Below, piece by piece: positions 35,636 through 44,436 of a stretch of DNA of 64,000 nt (position 1 is its first letter; every line of letters begins with the position of its first letter). Below the pieces are notes generated by a model. The model was not told the origin of the DNA. It did no database searches and saw nothing but the letters and a program-made list of their open reading frames with translations. Both the position numbers and the translations under genes were made by a program. The DNA lies in the IMG/VR virus record IMGVR_UViG_3300032331_002067, positions 1 through 64,000 of that record; one strand, given 5' to 3'. The stretch is from a virus.

Positions 35636-36329
35636 TGATATTTTTATTTATTCGGATAATCTTGTTCGTTGTGCAACTGATGCCTTAACTAAACCAGAAG
35701 ATTTTGGTTATTGGGGTCCAGAAGATACTTTTGTAACTTGGGGTTTTTGTGGAATTGATAAAACAAGAGATTCTAGTGTTATGGATATCTCAAACTTTGA
35801 AACAATTTCTCAAGAGCTAATGGATGATTATCCGGATGATTTTAGAATTGAAAACTATAGCCATTGGGCTTGTGGTTCAATTGACCGTTTGATTTGTCGT
35901 ATTCTAAAGCGAGAAACCAATGTTGAGTTAGACAATATTACAGATGCTTTTAAAAAAGCTATGATTTGTAAAGATAAACTTGGTGCTTACCCTGTTTATG
36001 ATGAAGAGGATTATCACAATAGATTATATAAGGAAGCAATTGGTTGTCTTTATGATTTGCCAGATTATCTAGAAAATATGATCGACACTAATGTTCCAAA
36101 TTATGGTGAAGATATCTACTATGAATTGACAGCAAATATGAACATTGAATTCGATGTAGATGGTGAACAATATCCAAAGGATGATGATATTAAGTATGCC
36201 GTTTATAGTTTGCAATATTGGAACGATGAAGCAACTGAAGAATGGAATGAATGGACAGACCAAAACGGTATGGAAAGAATTTCTACAAGAAAGAAAAACC
36301 CTAATCAATTAAAACTATTTGAGGATTAA
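35622..36329 (+). CDS. Hypothetical acidic protein with C-terminal beta-clamp-type motif
   Basis: A 235-residue acidic protein (start 35622 or 35625). No enzyme motif is visible. The last eight residues are NQLKLFED. QLxLF matches the pentapeptide by which many bacterial proteins dock on the DNA sliding clamp. A terminal, probably flexible motif suits binding to the host clamp, either to recruit it or to block it. The motif is read directly; the binding is inference. Confidence 0.6.
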   Translation: MMNSNDIFIYSDNLVRCATDALTKPEDFGYWGPEDTFVTWGFCGIDKTRDSSVMDISNFETISQELMDDYPDDFRIENYSHWACGSIDRLICRILKRETNVELDNITDAFKKAMICKDKLGAYPVYDEEDYHNRLYKEAIGCLYDLPDYLENMIDTNVPNYGEDIYYELTANMNIEFDVDGEQYPKDDDIKYAVYSLQYWNDEATEEWNEWTDQNGMERISTRKKNPNQLKLFED

Positions 36330-36535
36330 TGAACGAAATACAAACAAAAGAAGTAAGAACGGAATTACACCGTGTCTTAGAAAATATGGATATACCAAAG
36401 ATGAGGTTTGATGATTTGGGTTGGCTAACCCGGAACATTGGAATTAATAATTCAAATCATCCAAACTTTATCCTAGCAACTTGGTTAATAGAAAAGCTTA
36501 AGGAGAGCAAAAATGAACAAGTGTCCTCAATGTAG
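36329..36535 (+). CDS. Hypothetical helical protein
   Basis: A 68-residue protein (TELHRVLENMDIPKMRFDDL), coupled to the previous gene and overlapping the next by 23 nt. Function unknown. Confidence 0.5.
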   Translation: MNEIQTKEVRTELHRVLENMDIPKMRFDDLGWLTRNIGINNSNHPNFILATWLIEKLKESKNEQVSSM

Positions 36536-36767
36536 ATTGGAAAATCTAACATTTATTGACAGTCATGAAAATGTAATATGCGAAAATCCAGAGGATAAAG
36601 CATTTCTTTCTGATTGGGAACAATATGAATGTCAAAATTGTAATCTCATTTTTGATGTTCAAGATGGAATTATTGAAGTAAAAGAAATCATTGGTCTAAA
36701 TCATTATGCATTTAGATATAAATTAACAACAAATTGGGAGAAGGTTTATAATGAACTTGGAATATGA
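36513..36767 (+). CDS. Zinc-ribbon protein
   Basis: An 84-residue protein with CPQC and CQNC separated by about 38 residues and a beta-rich end. It has AAGGAG before the ATG. A zinc ribbon of unknown partner. Confidence 0.6.
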   Translation: MNKCPQCRLENLTFIDSHENVICENPEDKAFLSDWEQYECQNCNLIFDVQDGIIEVKEIIGLNHYAFRYKLTTNWEKVYNELGI

Positions 36768-37053
36768 AAACAAAGAGCGTGAGCTAACACATGAAGAATT
36801 AGAAATGGAAGCCGATGCAGCATTGGATATTGAATACCAAGCTCATCTTAAAGGTATTTCGGTTCAAGACTACATGGATTTAATGACATTAAGACTTAAT
36901 CAAGTCCATCAGGCAATTGATGATGATTATGAAATTGGTGATGAATATGATTGGGATAGATCAGATAGAAGCCAATATTGTAAGCATGGTAAATTCATTG
37001 GTTCTTGGTGGGGACCAGACATTCTTTGTGGTTATTGTGAAGCCGGAGAATAA
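36751..37053 (+). CDS. Acidic protein with C-terminal zinc knuckle
   Basis: A 100-residue protein. The first 70 residues are acidic helices; the end YCKHGKFIGSWWGPDILCGYC is a Cys-His knuckle. Such knuckles at the end of small actinophage proteins are common. Function unknown. Confidence 0.55.
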   Translation: MNLEYENKERELTHEELEMEADAALDIEYQAHLKGISVQDYMDLMTLRLNQVHQAIDDDYEIGDEYDWDRSDRSQYCKHGKFIGSWWGPDILCGYCEAGE

Positions 37054-37063
37054 ACATAGAATC

Positions 37064-37126
37064 TTAGCGCATACTAAAATTCACCAAAAAATAAAGATAA
37101 ACAAACGGGCGTAAGCCTAAAAGGAA
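37064..37126 (+). repeat. Dyad/GGCG repeat, plus-strand copy at 37.1 kb
   Basis: TTAG-CGCATA-CTAA dyad, about 28 nt with AAAAAATAAAGATAAACAAA, then GGGCGTAAGCC and AAAAGGA, the ribosome site of the gene at 37132. Very similar to the copy at 45566. Probably a promoter/leader module. Confidence 0.7.
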
Positions 37127-37131
37127 AGATA

Positions 37132-37269
37132 ATGGAAAATCAAAACACTGCACTATTTAGTGCATCAATGGTATTGACAGCATATGTCGATGAAAATGGA
37201 AATGTTAAATATGTAAAGTCATCTTGGGATGAACTTTTCGAAAAAGAGAAAGAAGAAGAAAATGCCTAA
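37132..37269 (+). CDS. Small acidic protein
   Basis: A 45-residue protein behind the repeat leader (AAGGAAA). It overlaps the start of the YubB-like gene by 8 nt. Function unknown. Confidence 0.5.
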   Translation: MENQNTALFSASMVLTAYVDENGNVKYVKSSWDELFEKEKEEENA

Positions 37270-37840
37270 CTGGTGTATGAACACATTAGAAATACAAGGT
37301 CCAATTGAAGATGTGGATAAATTCATGGAAAAGATTAAATCTGTTGAACCAGATAAACTTAGTCTTTTCAATGCACTTATCCCAATGCCAACTGAATATA
37401 TTGGTGAACCTGCAAGTATGACCAAAGAAGAAAAAGATTGGTCAGATACTGAAAAGCTTTGCTTTGAAAAGTATGGTCATAAAGATTGGTATGGATGGTC
37501 TATTGCTAACTGGGGAGTTAAATGGGATATTAGCGATGGTTATATTTCAGATGAAACTCTTGTTACTAAATATAACATTGATAAACAAGCAACCGAAGAA
37601 ACAGGTGAGAAACTTGTAATAATGCAATACTCAACTCCTTGGGCACCCGGAGATGAAAGTTTAGCTGAAGCTTTTTGCAGAGATGAATACAAATCACTTT
37701 CTTTTCATATTTATTATGAAGAAGGTGGAATGGGATTTCACGGTGCTTTGACAGTACATAAAGGTGAAATTGTATATCAGGAATCTGATGATATGAGTAC
37801 TATAAGAAAATGTCTAGAAGATTCTCTAGACTGGATTTAA
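37262..37840 (+). CDS. YubB/Api92-like ferredoxin-fold protein
   Basis: A 192-residue protein. The start MPNWCMNTLEIQGP and the pattern SLFNALIPMP, WYGWSIANWGVKWD and YSTPWAP are hallmarks of the YubB/DUF1281 ferredoxin-like family carried by many phages and plasmids. The molecular role of the family is not known. Confidence 0.8.
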   Translation: MPNWCMNTLEIQGPIEDVDKFMEKIKSVEPDKLSLFNALIPMPTEYIGEPASMTKEEKDWSDTEKLCFEKYGHKDWYGWSIANWGVKWDISDGYISDETLVTKYNIDKQATEETGEKLVIMQYSTPWAPGDESLAEAFCRDEYKSLSFHIYYEEGGMGFHGALTVHKGEIVYQESDDMSTIRKCLEDSLDWI

Positions 37841-37871
37841 CAACAAAACAACAATAAAAGGAAAAATAATA

Positions 37872-38303
37872 ATGGAAACAGCACAAGAAAAACTAGAAGC
37901 AATTTTTAATTTGCTTTATGGAAAAGATGATACAAAAGAAGCAATTGCTTATGGTATTACAAAAGATAAAGATAATAATCTTATCAGTAAGATCATTACT
38001 AAAGGAGATGATATCTATGAAATGATTGATACTCTGCACGAAGATAAAACATATCTAGTAAATGATTTTGTATCCGTTAGAACAACTGGTTGGGCAGCCC
38101 CTTTGGGTGCTAATGGTGAAGTTGAAGGTGCGCCAAGTCAGCACCCAAATCGTAGGCGTGTATGTTTGTTTGTAAGTTTAGATATTCTAAACAAAGAAGT
38201 AATCGGAAGCTGCCTTAAATTTGACGATGATGAAGAAGTTATTTATGACTTCAATCAAGCAACTGGTTCATTGGCATTGGCATTGGAAAGTCTGGTCGAA
38301 TAA
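37872..38303 (+). CDS. Hypothetical acidic protein
   Basis: A 143-residue alpha/beta protein with WAAPLGANGEVEGAPSQHPNRRRVCLFV, a conserved-looking beta core. AAAGGA before the ATG. The next gene starts on its last base. Confidence 0.55.
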   Translation: METAQEKLEAIFNLLYGKDDTKEAIAYGITKDKDNNLISKIITKGDDIYEMIDTLHEDKTYLVNDFVSVRTTGWAAPLGANGEVEGAPSQHPNRRRVCLFVSLDILNKEVIGSCLKFDDDEEVIYDFNQATGSLALALESLVE

Positions 38304-38788
38304 TGGGGTTAGACAATATGCCAAATGTTTATCCTTGCGTAAAGGAAAACACAGCCATTATGAATGATGGTCGGATTGATTGTGAAGCAACTATAAACGC
38401 TAATCAATGTCCATACAAAAGAGAAAAAGAAAGTGATCCATTAACTAAAGACATGCGTTCAATATATGGAATGTTTGGAACTGAATGCTGGTATAGAGGA
38501 AAGTATGGTAATAACCTACTTGCTAAAATGAAGCGTCATAACAATGATTTTCCATATGATGAAGATGGATTTTATGGAAATGGAGAAGATGGCATATCAG
38601 AAGATGAATGCGAAACAATGTCAGAAGTAATGGTTAACTTTACTGAGTCATGGATTCATTATGTAGATACTAAAGGTATCGCAGAAACAGGGGAGGAAAG
38701 AGAAGCTTTAATTAACGACTGGATTTATGCAGCTTGGTGGTTAAAGTTTGTAGGAAATTATGGAGAAGGCTCAGGAGTTTGGTACTAA
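38303..38788 (+). CDS. Conserved actinophage protein (MGLDN type)
   Basis: A 161-residue protein starting MGLDNMPNVYPC, with DGRIDCEAT, QCPYK, and the end WIYAAWWLKFVGNYGEGSGVWY. Proteins of this type are common in actinobacteriophages. Four Cys residues could bind a metal. Role unknown. Confidence 0.65.
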   Translation: MGLDNMPNVYPCVKENTAIMNDGRIDCEATINANQCPYKREKESDPLTKDMRSIYGMFGTECWYRGKYGNNLLAKMKRHNNDFPYDEDGFYGNGEDGISEDECETMSEVMVNFTESWIHYVDTKGIAETGEEREALINDWIYAAWWLKFVGNYGEGSGVWY

Positions 38789-38792
38789 ATAG

Positions 38793-39161
38793 ATGTTCAG
38801 TATGGATGACTTTGACAATATACAAAAACCTAGTGAAAGAAAGGAGGCTCCAGATTATATAATAGAAGACCCGGATTTTCTAAATCAGATGATGACAGTT
38901 GCTCGAATAATTAGAGAAACTGATTTTGATGACCACGAAAGTCGTGCATCTTTCATTATGCATATGATTAATATGTCGATAGATGATCCTAATAATGTTC
39001 ACGAGAAATCGTTAGATGTTGTTAGTGCATTATCATCTCATATTTGTATGATGATGATGGCTATTAATGGTGGAAAAGAAACATATTTATCAAGTTATGA
39101 TAATTCTGTTATTCAACCAATGATAGATGATGGTCCACATATTCCAATCTGGGATAATTAA
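38793..39161 (+). CDS. Hypothetical acidic protein
   Basis: A 122-residue protein, Met- and Asp-rich helices (SSHICMMMMAING). It ends just before WhiB copy 2. No family recognised. Confidence 0.5.
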   Translation: MFSMDDFDNIQKPSERKEAPDYIIEDPDFLNQMMTVARIIRETDFDDHESRASFIMHMINMSIDDPNNVHEKSLDVVSALSSHICMMMMAINGGKETYLSSYDNSVIQPMIDDGPHIPIWDN

Positions 39162-39162
39162 A

Positions 39163-39519
39163 ATGTCAACAATTACAATTAATTGGTTAGATGAAGCTGC
39201 TTGTTTAGGTCAAGGAACAGATTTGTTTTATACAGACACTGTTTATACATCAGAAACAAAGAAGATTATTGCCAAAGCTAAAACATTTTGTAATAGTTGT
39301 CCGGTAGTTGCTGATTGCTTACAATATGCAATTAATAATGAAGAAAGGTTTGGGGTTTGGGGTTCTTTTTCATCAAAAGAAAGAGCATCAATCCGAAACC
39401 ATTTGAAAACCAATGACATTACAAAAGATCAAGCAAAGGCAATGGTTAATAAAACAGTATTGCAAGTAAAAGAAACATTCAAAAATACAATATTTGTGGA
39501 GGGTGATAATGCCCGATGA
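39163..39519 (+). CDS. WhiB-like transcription factor (second copy)
   Basis: A 118-residue protein. Cys14, Cys43, Cys46 and Cys52 give the 4Fe-4S pattern and GVWGS the sigma-contact turn; SSKERASIRNHLK provides basic residues. It differs strongly from the copy at 11373, with a different turn and a longer tail, so the two probably act on different promoters or at different times. Confidence 0.9.
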   Translation: MSTITINWLDEAACLGQGTDLFYTDTVYTSETKKIIAKAKTFCNSCPVVADCLQYAINNEERFGVWGSFSSKERASIRNHLKTNDITKDQAKAMVNKTVLQVKETFKNTIFVEGDNAR

Positions 39520-39640
39520 TATGAATCTTAATTTTGAAGGAAAAATAACAAATAAGGATGTGCGAGAAATATTGCATGTTCCGGTATTTATTACCAAATC
39601 AATAGACAACAAACAAGAGAAAGAAGAAGAAAATGAGTAA
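39509..39640 (+). CDS. Small hypothetical protein
   Basis: A 43-residue protein with GGAGGGTGATA ahead of the ATG; overlaps the WhiB end by 11 nt and the next gene by 8 nt. Function unknown. Confidence 0.45.
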   Translation: MPDDMNLNFEGKITNKDVREILHVPVFITKSIDNKQEKEEENE

Positions 39641-39989
39641 TCCAACTTGTTCAGAAAGGATTGCAAAGCAAATGCAATCCATGAATGAAACATTAGAAGA
39701 GCTTTATGACAAGATTAATCAATTTGAAGACTCAGAAGTGAATGAGGAAGGAATGGATGAGTATATCAACCTACCTTTGTCAATTGAAACATTCAAGATA
39801 ATCAAAGTTTTATTCTCAACTGGAGGTCCAGCAGATTGGATTGAAATTAAAGTTGATGAAGATGACGGAGAAGTTATTGATGTTGATTACCACTTCTCAG
39901 ATTGGTTTGACCACGCACAGGTTAAAGTAGAAAAAAATAGTTATCTTTGGCAATATGCTGAAGAACGAGCAGAATTAGAAAGAAACTAA
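39633..39989 (+). CDS. Conserved hypothetical protein
   Basis: A 118-residue acidic protein (FSTGGPADWIEIKVDEDDGEV, then VDYHFSDWFDHA). The ADW-I-x-I-x-V segment recurs in phage proteins of unknown function. Confidence 0.55.
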   Translation: MSNPTCSERIAKQMQSMNETLEELYDKINQFEDSEVNEEGMDEYINLPLSIETFKIIKVLFSTGGPADWIEIKVDEDDGEVIDVDYHFSDWFDHAQVKVEKNSYLWQYAEERAELERN

Positions 39990-40000
39990 AGGAAAACAAA

Positions 40001-40588
40001 ATGGAAAATATTAATGTAACACTAGGTATTGACGATGAGTCAATGGAGAAACTTTCTTCACTTCTTGAAGAAACACTAAAGGATTCTTTGACAGAATCAA
40101 TCAAGAACGATATTGAAAATGATATCGATGTTGATGACAATATTAGCAATTGGATGGATTATAACTTTGATGTTGAAGATCATCTTCGAAATGTAAACTT
40201 GAATGACTACATTGATGATAAAGATATTGAAGGTTCAGCACTAGAGCTTCTTGGAAGTTATAGTCCACTTAATGATTGCGATACAGCTAATGCTTTTACT
40301 GAAGCAGTAGCAAAAGCAATTCGTTACCTTCTGATGAAGGATCAATTAACTGTTGAAACTATTGAAAAAGCACTCGAAAAGCGTTCTGAAAACAAGAAGC
40401 GTGACGAGATGAAAGCATCTATTATGGAGGAAATTAAACCTCTTATGTTTGATGAGTTCAAAGCTGAACTTGAGCGTTATGCAGCACATGTTGAATATGA
40501 AAAGGCTCAAGAAATCGTAAGACAGACTAATGCTGTTGTTATCCCAGAAGTTACACCGTGGACTCGTGAAAACGATATCGGTTACTAA
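40001..40588 (+). CDS. Hypothetical acidic helical protein
   Basis: A 195-residue protein, mostly acidic helices with a basic patch (EKRSENKKRDEMK) near residue 130. It precedes a strong hairpin terminator. Function unknown. Confidence 0.55.
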   Translation: MENINVTLGIDDESMEKLSSLLEETLKDSLTESIKNDIENDIDVDDNISNWMDYNFDVEDHLRNVNLNDYIDDKDIEGSALELLGSYSPLNDCDTANAFTEAVAKAIRYLLMKDQLTVETIEKALEKRSENKKRDEMKASIMEEIKPLMFDEFKAELERYAAHVEYEKAQEIVRQTNAVVIPEVTPWTRENDIGY

Positions 40589-40603
40589 ATAAAAAAAGAA
40601 ATC

Positions 40604-40632
40604 AGAGGGGGGAAGAAATTCCCCCCTCTTTT
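40604..40632 (+). terminator. Intrinsic terminator
   Basis: A 9-bp stem AGAGGGGGG / CCCCCCTCT, 8-nt loop, short T run, 17 nt before the next ATG. It separates the GHKL-like gene from its neighbours. Confidence 0.8.
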
Positions 40633-40648
40633 ACAAAAGGAAATTAAA

Positions 40649-42334
40649 ATGTTAAAAGATTATATCGTAATCTCAAATAAAGCTGAAACCGTAAGTCGTA
40701 TCTCTTTAGAAAAGCTAGGTTTTTCTACTAAGAGAAATGACGCTAAGACTATTGGTCAATTTGGCTCTGGAATTAAATATGCACCAATTGCTGCACTAAG
40801 GAATGGACTTGAATGGTTCTTTACCGGAAATGATAACAATGGTCCATTCACTCTTGAATACATTGTTCAAGAAGAAGATGGAGTTGAGTGTATTGCTTAT
40901 AAGTATGGAGATCAAATTAAATCATCTTCTTTTACTCTTGAAGCAGGAGTAATGTCTTGGGAAGACCCATTCCAAATTTTACGCGAACCTATTGCTAATG
41001 CAATGGATGGAGCAACAGTAAATGAAGATGGATGGTATAACATTTTTGTTATTACTGTTGATACAGATGACCCAGAATCAATGAAAAAGCTTGAACCTCG
41101 TGAAGGTGTATTCTCTGTTTATATCACAGCATCTCCTAATCTAATGAAGGTTGTTAATAATTATGATGCATACTTCTCTGTAAAGCGTGAAGTATTGTTT
41201 GATAATCATTTTGGTAAACTTCTCGATAAGTTTGATAACACATCTCGATTTTATACATTAAATGTTCTTGTAAAACATGATGAAACAAGTAATTCCATTT
41301 TCGATTACCAATTCGATAGTCTTGAACTAAATGAAGAGCGAAGTGTTAAATCATTATGGGATCTTGACTACAATGTATCCAAAATGATTTGCAGTGTTAC
41401 TAATCCAGATATTGCTGAAGAATATATCTCTGAGTTTGTAGGGGCTAAAGCAGAGGATAGTGGTATTTGGGAACTAAATCGTTTGGCTAGTCAAAACTTC
41501 AAATATCACGGAAGCGATGTTTCTCACGAAGTTTGGCAGAAAACTTGGAATAATCTTTATACAGAAAAAGCTGTGATGCTTAATGGTGATCAGAATTCAG
41601 ATTCTCTTCGTTTGGCTGTTATTAGTCGTGGATATCAACCAATTGTTGTAGCTAATAAAACAGCTTACAATATTTTATCATCAATGGAAATCAAATCTCT
41701 TTTTGACATCTTGGGTGAACAAGTTGATTATGAAATTGATGACGATATTAGTGGATATCCTCGTTTGCTTGAAGCAATTGAAATTGCATCATCTTTTGAG
41801 ACCGGAATCATTCCCCTACAGAATGAAATTGGCGTGTTTGAAAGTAAAAAAGAAGGTGTAATGGGAATGTGCGTGAGTATTGGTGATAACAAAAAGCGTA
41901 TTGTCATTGAGAAATATCACGCCAAGAATGGAACAATTCAGGAACTTGTTGGCACACTGATTCATGAATTTGATCATTACAGCACTAATGTTGGTGATTC
42001 AGCCGATATGATTGGCAGAGAATTTAGGAATATTGCAGACACAAGAATTGGTGGATTGATGGTTGAACATTACAAGCAAAATATCCTCGAAAAGAAGTTT
42101 GGTGGTGCTTATATTGCAATCAGTAAAATGTCTTCAATGTCTAACCTAAACTACAGTTCAGAGTATTCTGAAATTCTTGGTAAAACAATCCTTGGTATTG
42201 GAGGATTGAGTTTCATTATTGAATGTAGCAAATCAGCGATTGAAAAATCAGGAACTTGTTTTGTTGATAATACAGGTAAATATCTGTATGTTCCTATTAA
42301 CGGAGAATTCGAAATCATAAAGGAGATTTTGTAA
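40649..42334 (+). CDS. GHKL-ATPase-like protein with HExxH-type C-terminal domain
   Basis: A 561-residue protein, the largest in the small-gene region. The N-terminus (VISNKAETVSRISLEKLGFSTK, then TIGQFGSGIKYAPIAALRNG) matches a phage family of Hsp90/GHKL-like ATP-binding proteins, the GxFGSGxKYA being the ATP-lid glycine motif. EPIANAMDGA is N-box-like but comes after that motif. Around residues 438-442, IHEFDHYSTN resembles an HExxH zinc peptidase site. A chaperone-like ATPase joined to a possible protease is unusual. Activity of either half is unproven. Confidence 0.6.
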   Translation: MLKDYIVISNKAETVSRISLEKLGFSTKRNDAKTIGQFGSGIKYAPIAALRNGLEWFFTGNDNNGPFTLEYIVQEEDGVECIAYKYGDQIKSSSFTLEAGVMSWEDPFQILREPIANAMDGATVNEDGWYNIFVITVDTDDPESMKKLEPREGVFSVYITASPNLMKVVNNYDAYFSVKREVLFDNHFGKLLDKFDNTSRFYTLNVLVKHDETSNSIFDYQFDSLELNEERSVKSLWDLDYNVSKMICSVTNPDIAEEYISEFVGAKAEDSGIWELNRLASQNFKYHGSDVSHEVWQKTWNNLYTEKAVMLNGDQNSDSLRLAVISRGYQPIVVANKTAYNILSSMEIKSLFDILGEQVDYEIDDDISGYPRLLEAIEIASSFETGIIPLQNEIGVFESKKEGVMGMCVSIGDNKKRIVIEKYHAKNGTIQELVGTLIHEFDHYSTNVGDSADMIGREFRNIADTRIGGLMVEHYKQNILEKKFGGAYIAISKMSSMSNLNYSSEYSEILGKTILGIGGLSFIIECSKSAIEKSGTCFVDNTGKYLYVPINGEFEIIKEIL

Positions 42335-42447
42335 TGGGTAAAATGACTTGGGCTATTTGTATCTTATTGGTATTTGTTGCCTTTCCAGTATTGGCAGTAT
42401 TAACATTAGGTTTTCTTTTAGCTATTATGCTAGGAGGAGGTGCTTAA
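42334..42447 (+). CDS. Small single-pass membrane protein
   Basis: A 37-residue protein with AAGGAG before the ATG; residues about 5-32 are hydrophobic (ICILLVFVAFPVLAVLTLGF). It overlaps the stop of the GHKL-like gene, so membrane anchoring of that protein is one possibility. Confidence 0.55.
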   Translation: MGKMTWAICILLVFVAFPVLAVLTLGFLLAIMLGGGA

Positions 42448-42450
42448 ATA

Positions 42451-42831
42451 ATGCCTAAATTTGAAAATTATTTTATTGTTGAATATCGTTATCCGGTAAA
42501 AGTAGAAGATGTTTCTACTGTTCAGGAAGCTATGTCAAAAGCAAACAGGATATGTGAAAGAGTATTTGGTTTCAAACCTGATAATTGGTTTGCAAGAATC
42601 TTTGAGTATTCAACAAGGCAAAAGGATCCCGGATTAGTAAAGGAATACTTTTATAATCCAAACTCATTGACCTATAGAGAGATTACAAAGAATTTTGGAT
42701 ACTTTTCACAACTATTAGCTGACGGTAAAACGCCAGATGATGTTATGAATTATGAAGAAGTCTTTGGTCGTCTTGAATCTGATGGTGAAGTTAAAATTAT
42801 TTATAAGGAAGAAAAAGATGGTGAAGGATAG
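42451..42831 (+). CDS. Hypothetical protein
   Basis: A 126-residue protein with AGGAGG before the ATG. The start FIVEYRYPVKVEDVSTVQEAMSKA has the beta-alpha form of the small proteins at 46671, 46852, 48847 and 50585. Function unknown. Confidence 0.55.
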   Translation: MPKFENYFIVEYRYPVKVEDVSTVQEAMSKANRICERVFGFKPDNWFARIFEYSTRQKDPGLVKEYFYNPNSLTYREITKNFGYFSQLLADGKTPDDVMNYEEVFGRLESDGEVKIIYKEEKDGEG

Positions 42832-43255
42832 GATTATCCTTTGCGCTGGCTGTTCAGAAAGATTTAGTTCAAACAAGACCGAGGTTTATCGTAAAAAACG
42901 ATGCTGTGGAAATCAAAATTGTATTCAAGTAATTGATCAAAAAGTAGCCAACGCAAATTATAAAAGACAACAGAAGAAAATTAAGAATGGTAAATTCCGA
43001 CACGGAGTTCCAATTGATTTAAAACAAAAGGTATATGAAAGAGATGGGCATAGCTGCAAGTTGTGTCTTGGTCTTATTAAAGAAAAAGAAAGAGAAGTTC
43101 ATCACATTGTTCCTGTATCTGAAAATGGTGCAGATGATTTGAAGAATCTAATCTTGCTTTGTAATAATTGTCACACAACAGTTCACAAGAAAGGACACAC
43201 TAATTATTATGGCAAATTTAACACCTATATTGGAGACTTGGAAAAGATATCTTGA
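42818..43255 (+). CDS. HNH endonuclease
   Basis: A 145-residue protein. An N-terminal zinc knuckle (CAGC with CCGNQNC) precedes a classic HNH core: RDGHSCKLCLG, VHHIVPVSENGADD and ILLCNNCHTTVH. Both Cys pairs and the HH are intact, so it should be active. It is a likely free-standing homing-type nuclease. It overlaps the genes on both sides. Confidence 0.92.
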   Translation: MVKDRIILCAGCSERFSSNKTEVYRKKRCCGNQNCIQVIDQKVANANYKRQQKKIKNGKFRHGVPIDLKQKVYERDGHSCKLCLGLIKEKEREVHHIVPVSENGADDLKNLILLCNNCHTTVHKKGHTNYYGKFNTYIGDLEKIS

Positions 43256-43430
43256 TGATAATGATCTTTATAAGTGGTGCGAGTCAATCGTATTTCTATT
43301 AGAGATTTTTTCAACAGATTTTGAATTCAAAGCGACACTTATTGACGAGGCTAATAAAGTTTTCTTACTGAAGCTTGATAATGATGCTAAATCGGATGTA
43401 TTTTTCTTCCTTCTAGGGAAAATGAAGTAA
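43209..43430 (+). CDS. Hypothetical protein
   Basis: A 73-residue helical protein (CESIVFLLEIFSTDFEFKATL). Its first 47 nt overlap the HNH gene; an internal start further down is possible. Function unknown. Confidence 0.45.
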   Translation: MANLTPILETWKRYLDDNDLYKWCESIVFLLEIFSTDFEFKATLIDEANKVFLLKLDNDAKSDVFFFLLGKMK

Positions 43431-43468
43431 TCATACGGATAGGTGATAAAATTGAATAGGTACAGAAA

Positions 43469-43828
43469 ATGAGAATTGACCCTTTTAGAGAACACAGAGA
43501 TAGCCTATTCACAGACTTTGCTTTGCAAATATTTAATGCACATGTATCAGATAACAGTCAAGATAATCTATCTCAATTGATGGATTCTTACCAATCAGAA
43601 GCAATGGATAATCCAGCATTTATGCCGGGAGTTATCTTTGGTTCAATGGTTCATATGTTTATGATGATACAGATGTTGGCAGAAGAAAGAGATATTGAAA
43701 AAGAAGATATGATTAAGGAATATACAGATTATTACAACATCAACAGGGTTAAATTAGCCAAGATGTTAGGTAATAGACCAGAATATGCGAATAAACTTAT
43801 TCGTGAAATGTTTAAAGATCCAGAATAA
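43469..43828 (+). CDS. Hypothetical helical protein
   Basis: A 119-residue protein with Met-rich helices (FGSMVHMFMMIQMLAEER). No family recognised. Confidence 0.5.
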   Translation: MRIDPFREHRDSLFTDFALQIFNAHVSDNSQDNLSQLMDSYQSEAMDNPAFMPGVIFGSMVHMFMMIQMLAEERDIEKEDMIKEYTDYYNINRVKLAKMLGNRPEYANKLIREMFKDPE

Positions 43829-43845
43829 TAGAAAGATAAAATAAA

Positions 43846-44436
43846 ATGGGATACTATATCGGAACAGAAGATGTAAATATCTTCCTAGACAAAGAACACT
43901 TTGATGATGTTTATAAAAGAATGTGCGAAATCAATGACTATGATGACCTAAAGCGTGGAGGTTCTTATGGTGGAGATGAAAAGCAAGTAGAAGGTCAAAG
44001 ATATAATAGCAAGAAATGGTTTTCATGGATGGCTTATGATTATCCTGAAACCTGTCCAGATATGAAATCAATTTTTGATGCATTGGGATTTGAATTAGAG
44101 TTTGATGAAAATGGTAACTTAGTTGGTCTTGGTTATTGGGATAAAGCTGGATCAGAAGATTATTTCTTATCTTGCTTTGCCGGTTATGTTAAAGACGGAA
44201 GCTATATCCAATGGAAAGGTGAAGAGACTGAAGATTATTACAGATATCTTTTCAAGGATGGTAAGATGATTTATCAAAGAGCAGAGATGATTCTTAAATA
44301 CTCAGATGAGAATTCTGAGACTTACGAATTTGGTAAACCATCCTCATCAGATGTGGCAATGATAGAGTGGTCCAGAAAAAGACAAGAAGAAGCAGAAAAA
44401 GCTAAAGCCCTTGCTGCGTCTGAGAATAACCAATAA
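43846..44436 (+). CDS. Hypothetical phage protein
   Basis: A 196-residue acidic alpha/beta protein (MGYYIGTEDVNIFLDKEH, then GLGYWDKAGSEDYFLSCFAGY). Similar MGYYI-type openings occur in phage proteins of unknown role. Last gene before the lysin unit. Confidence 0.55.
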   Translation: MGYYIGTEDVNIFLDKEHFDDVYKRMCEINDYDDLKRGGSYGGDEKQVEGQRYNSKKWFSWMAYDYPETCPDMKSIFDALGFELEFDENGNLVGLGYWDKAGSEDYFLSCFAGYVKDGSYIQWKGEETEDYYRYLFKDGKMIYQRAEMILKYSDENSETYEFGKPSSSDVAMIEWSRKRQEEAEKAKALAASENNQ

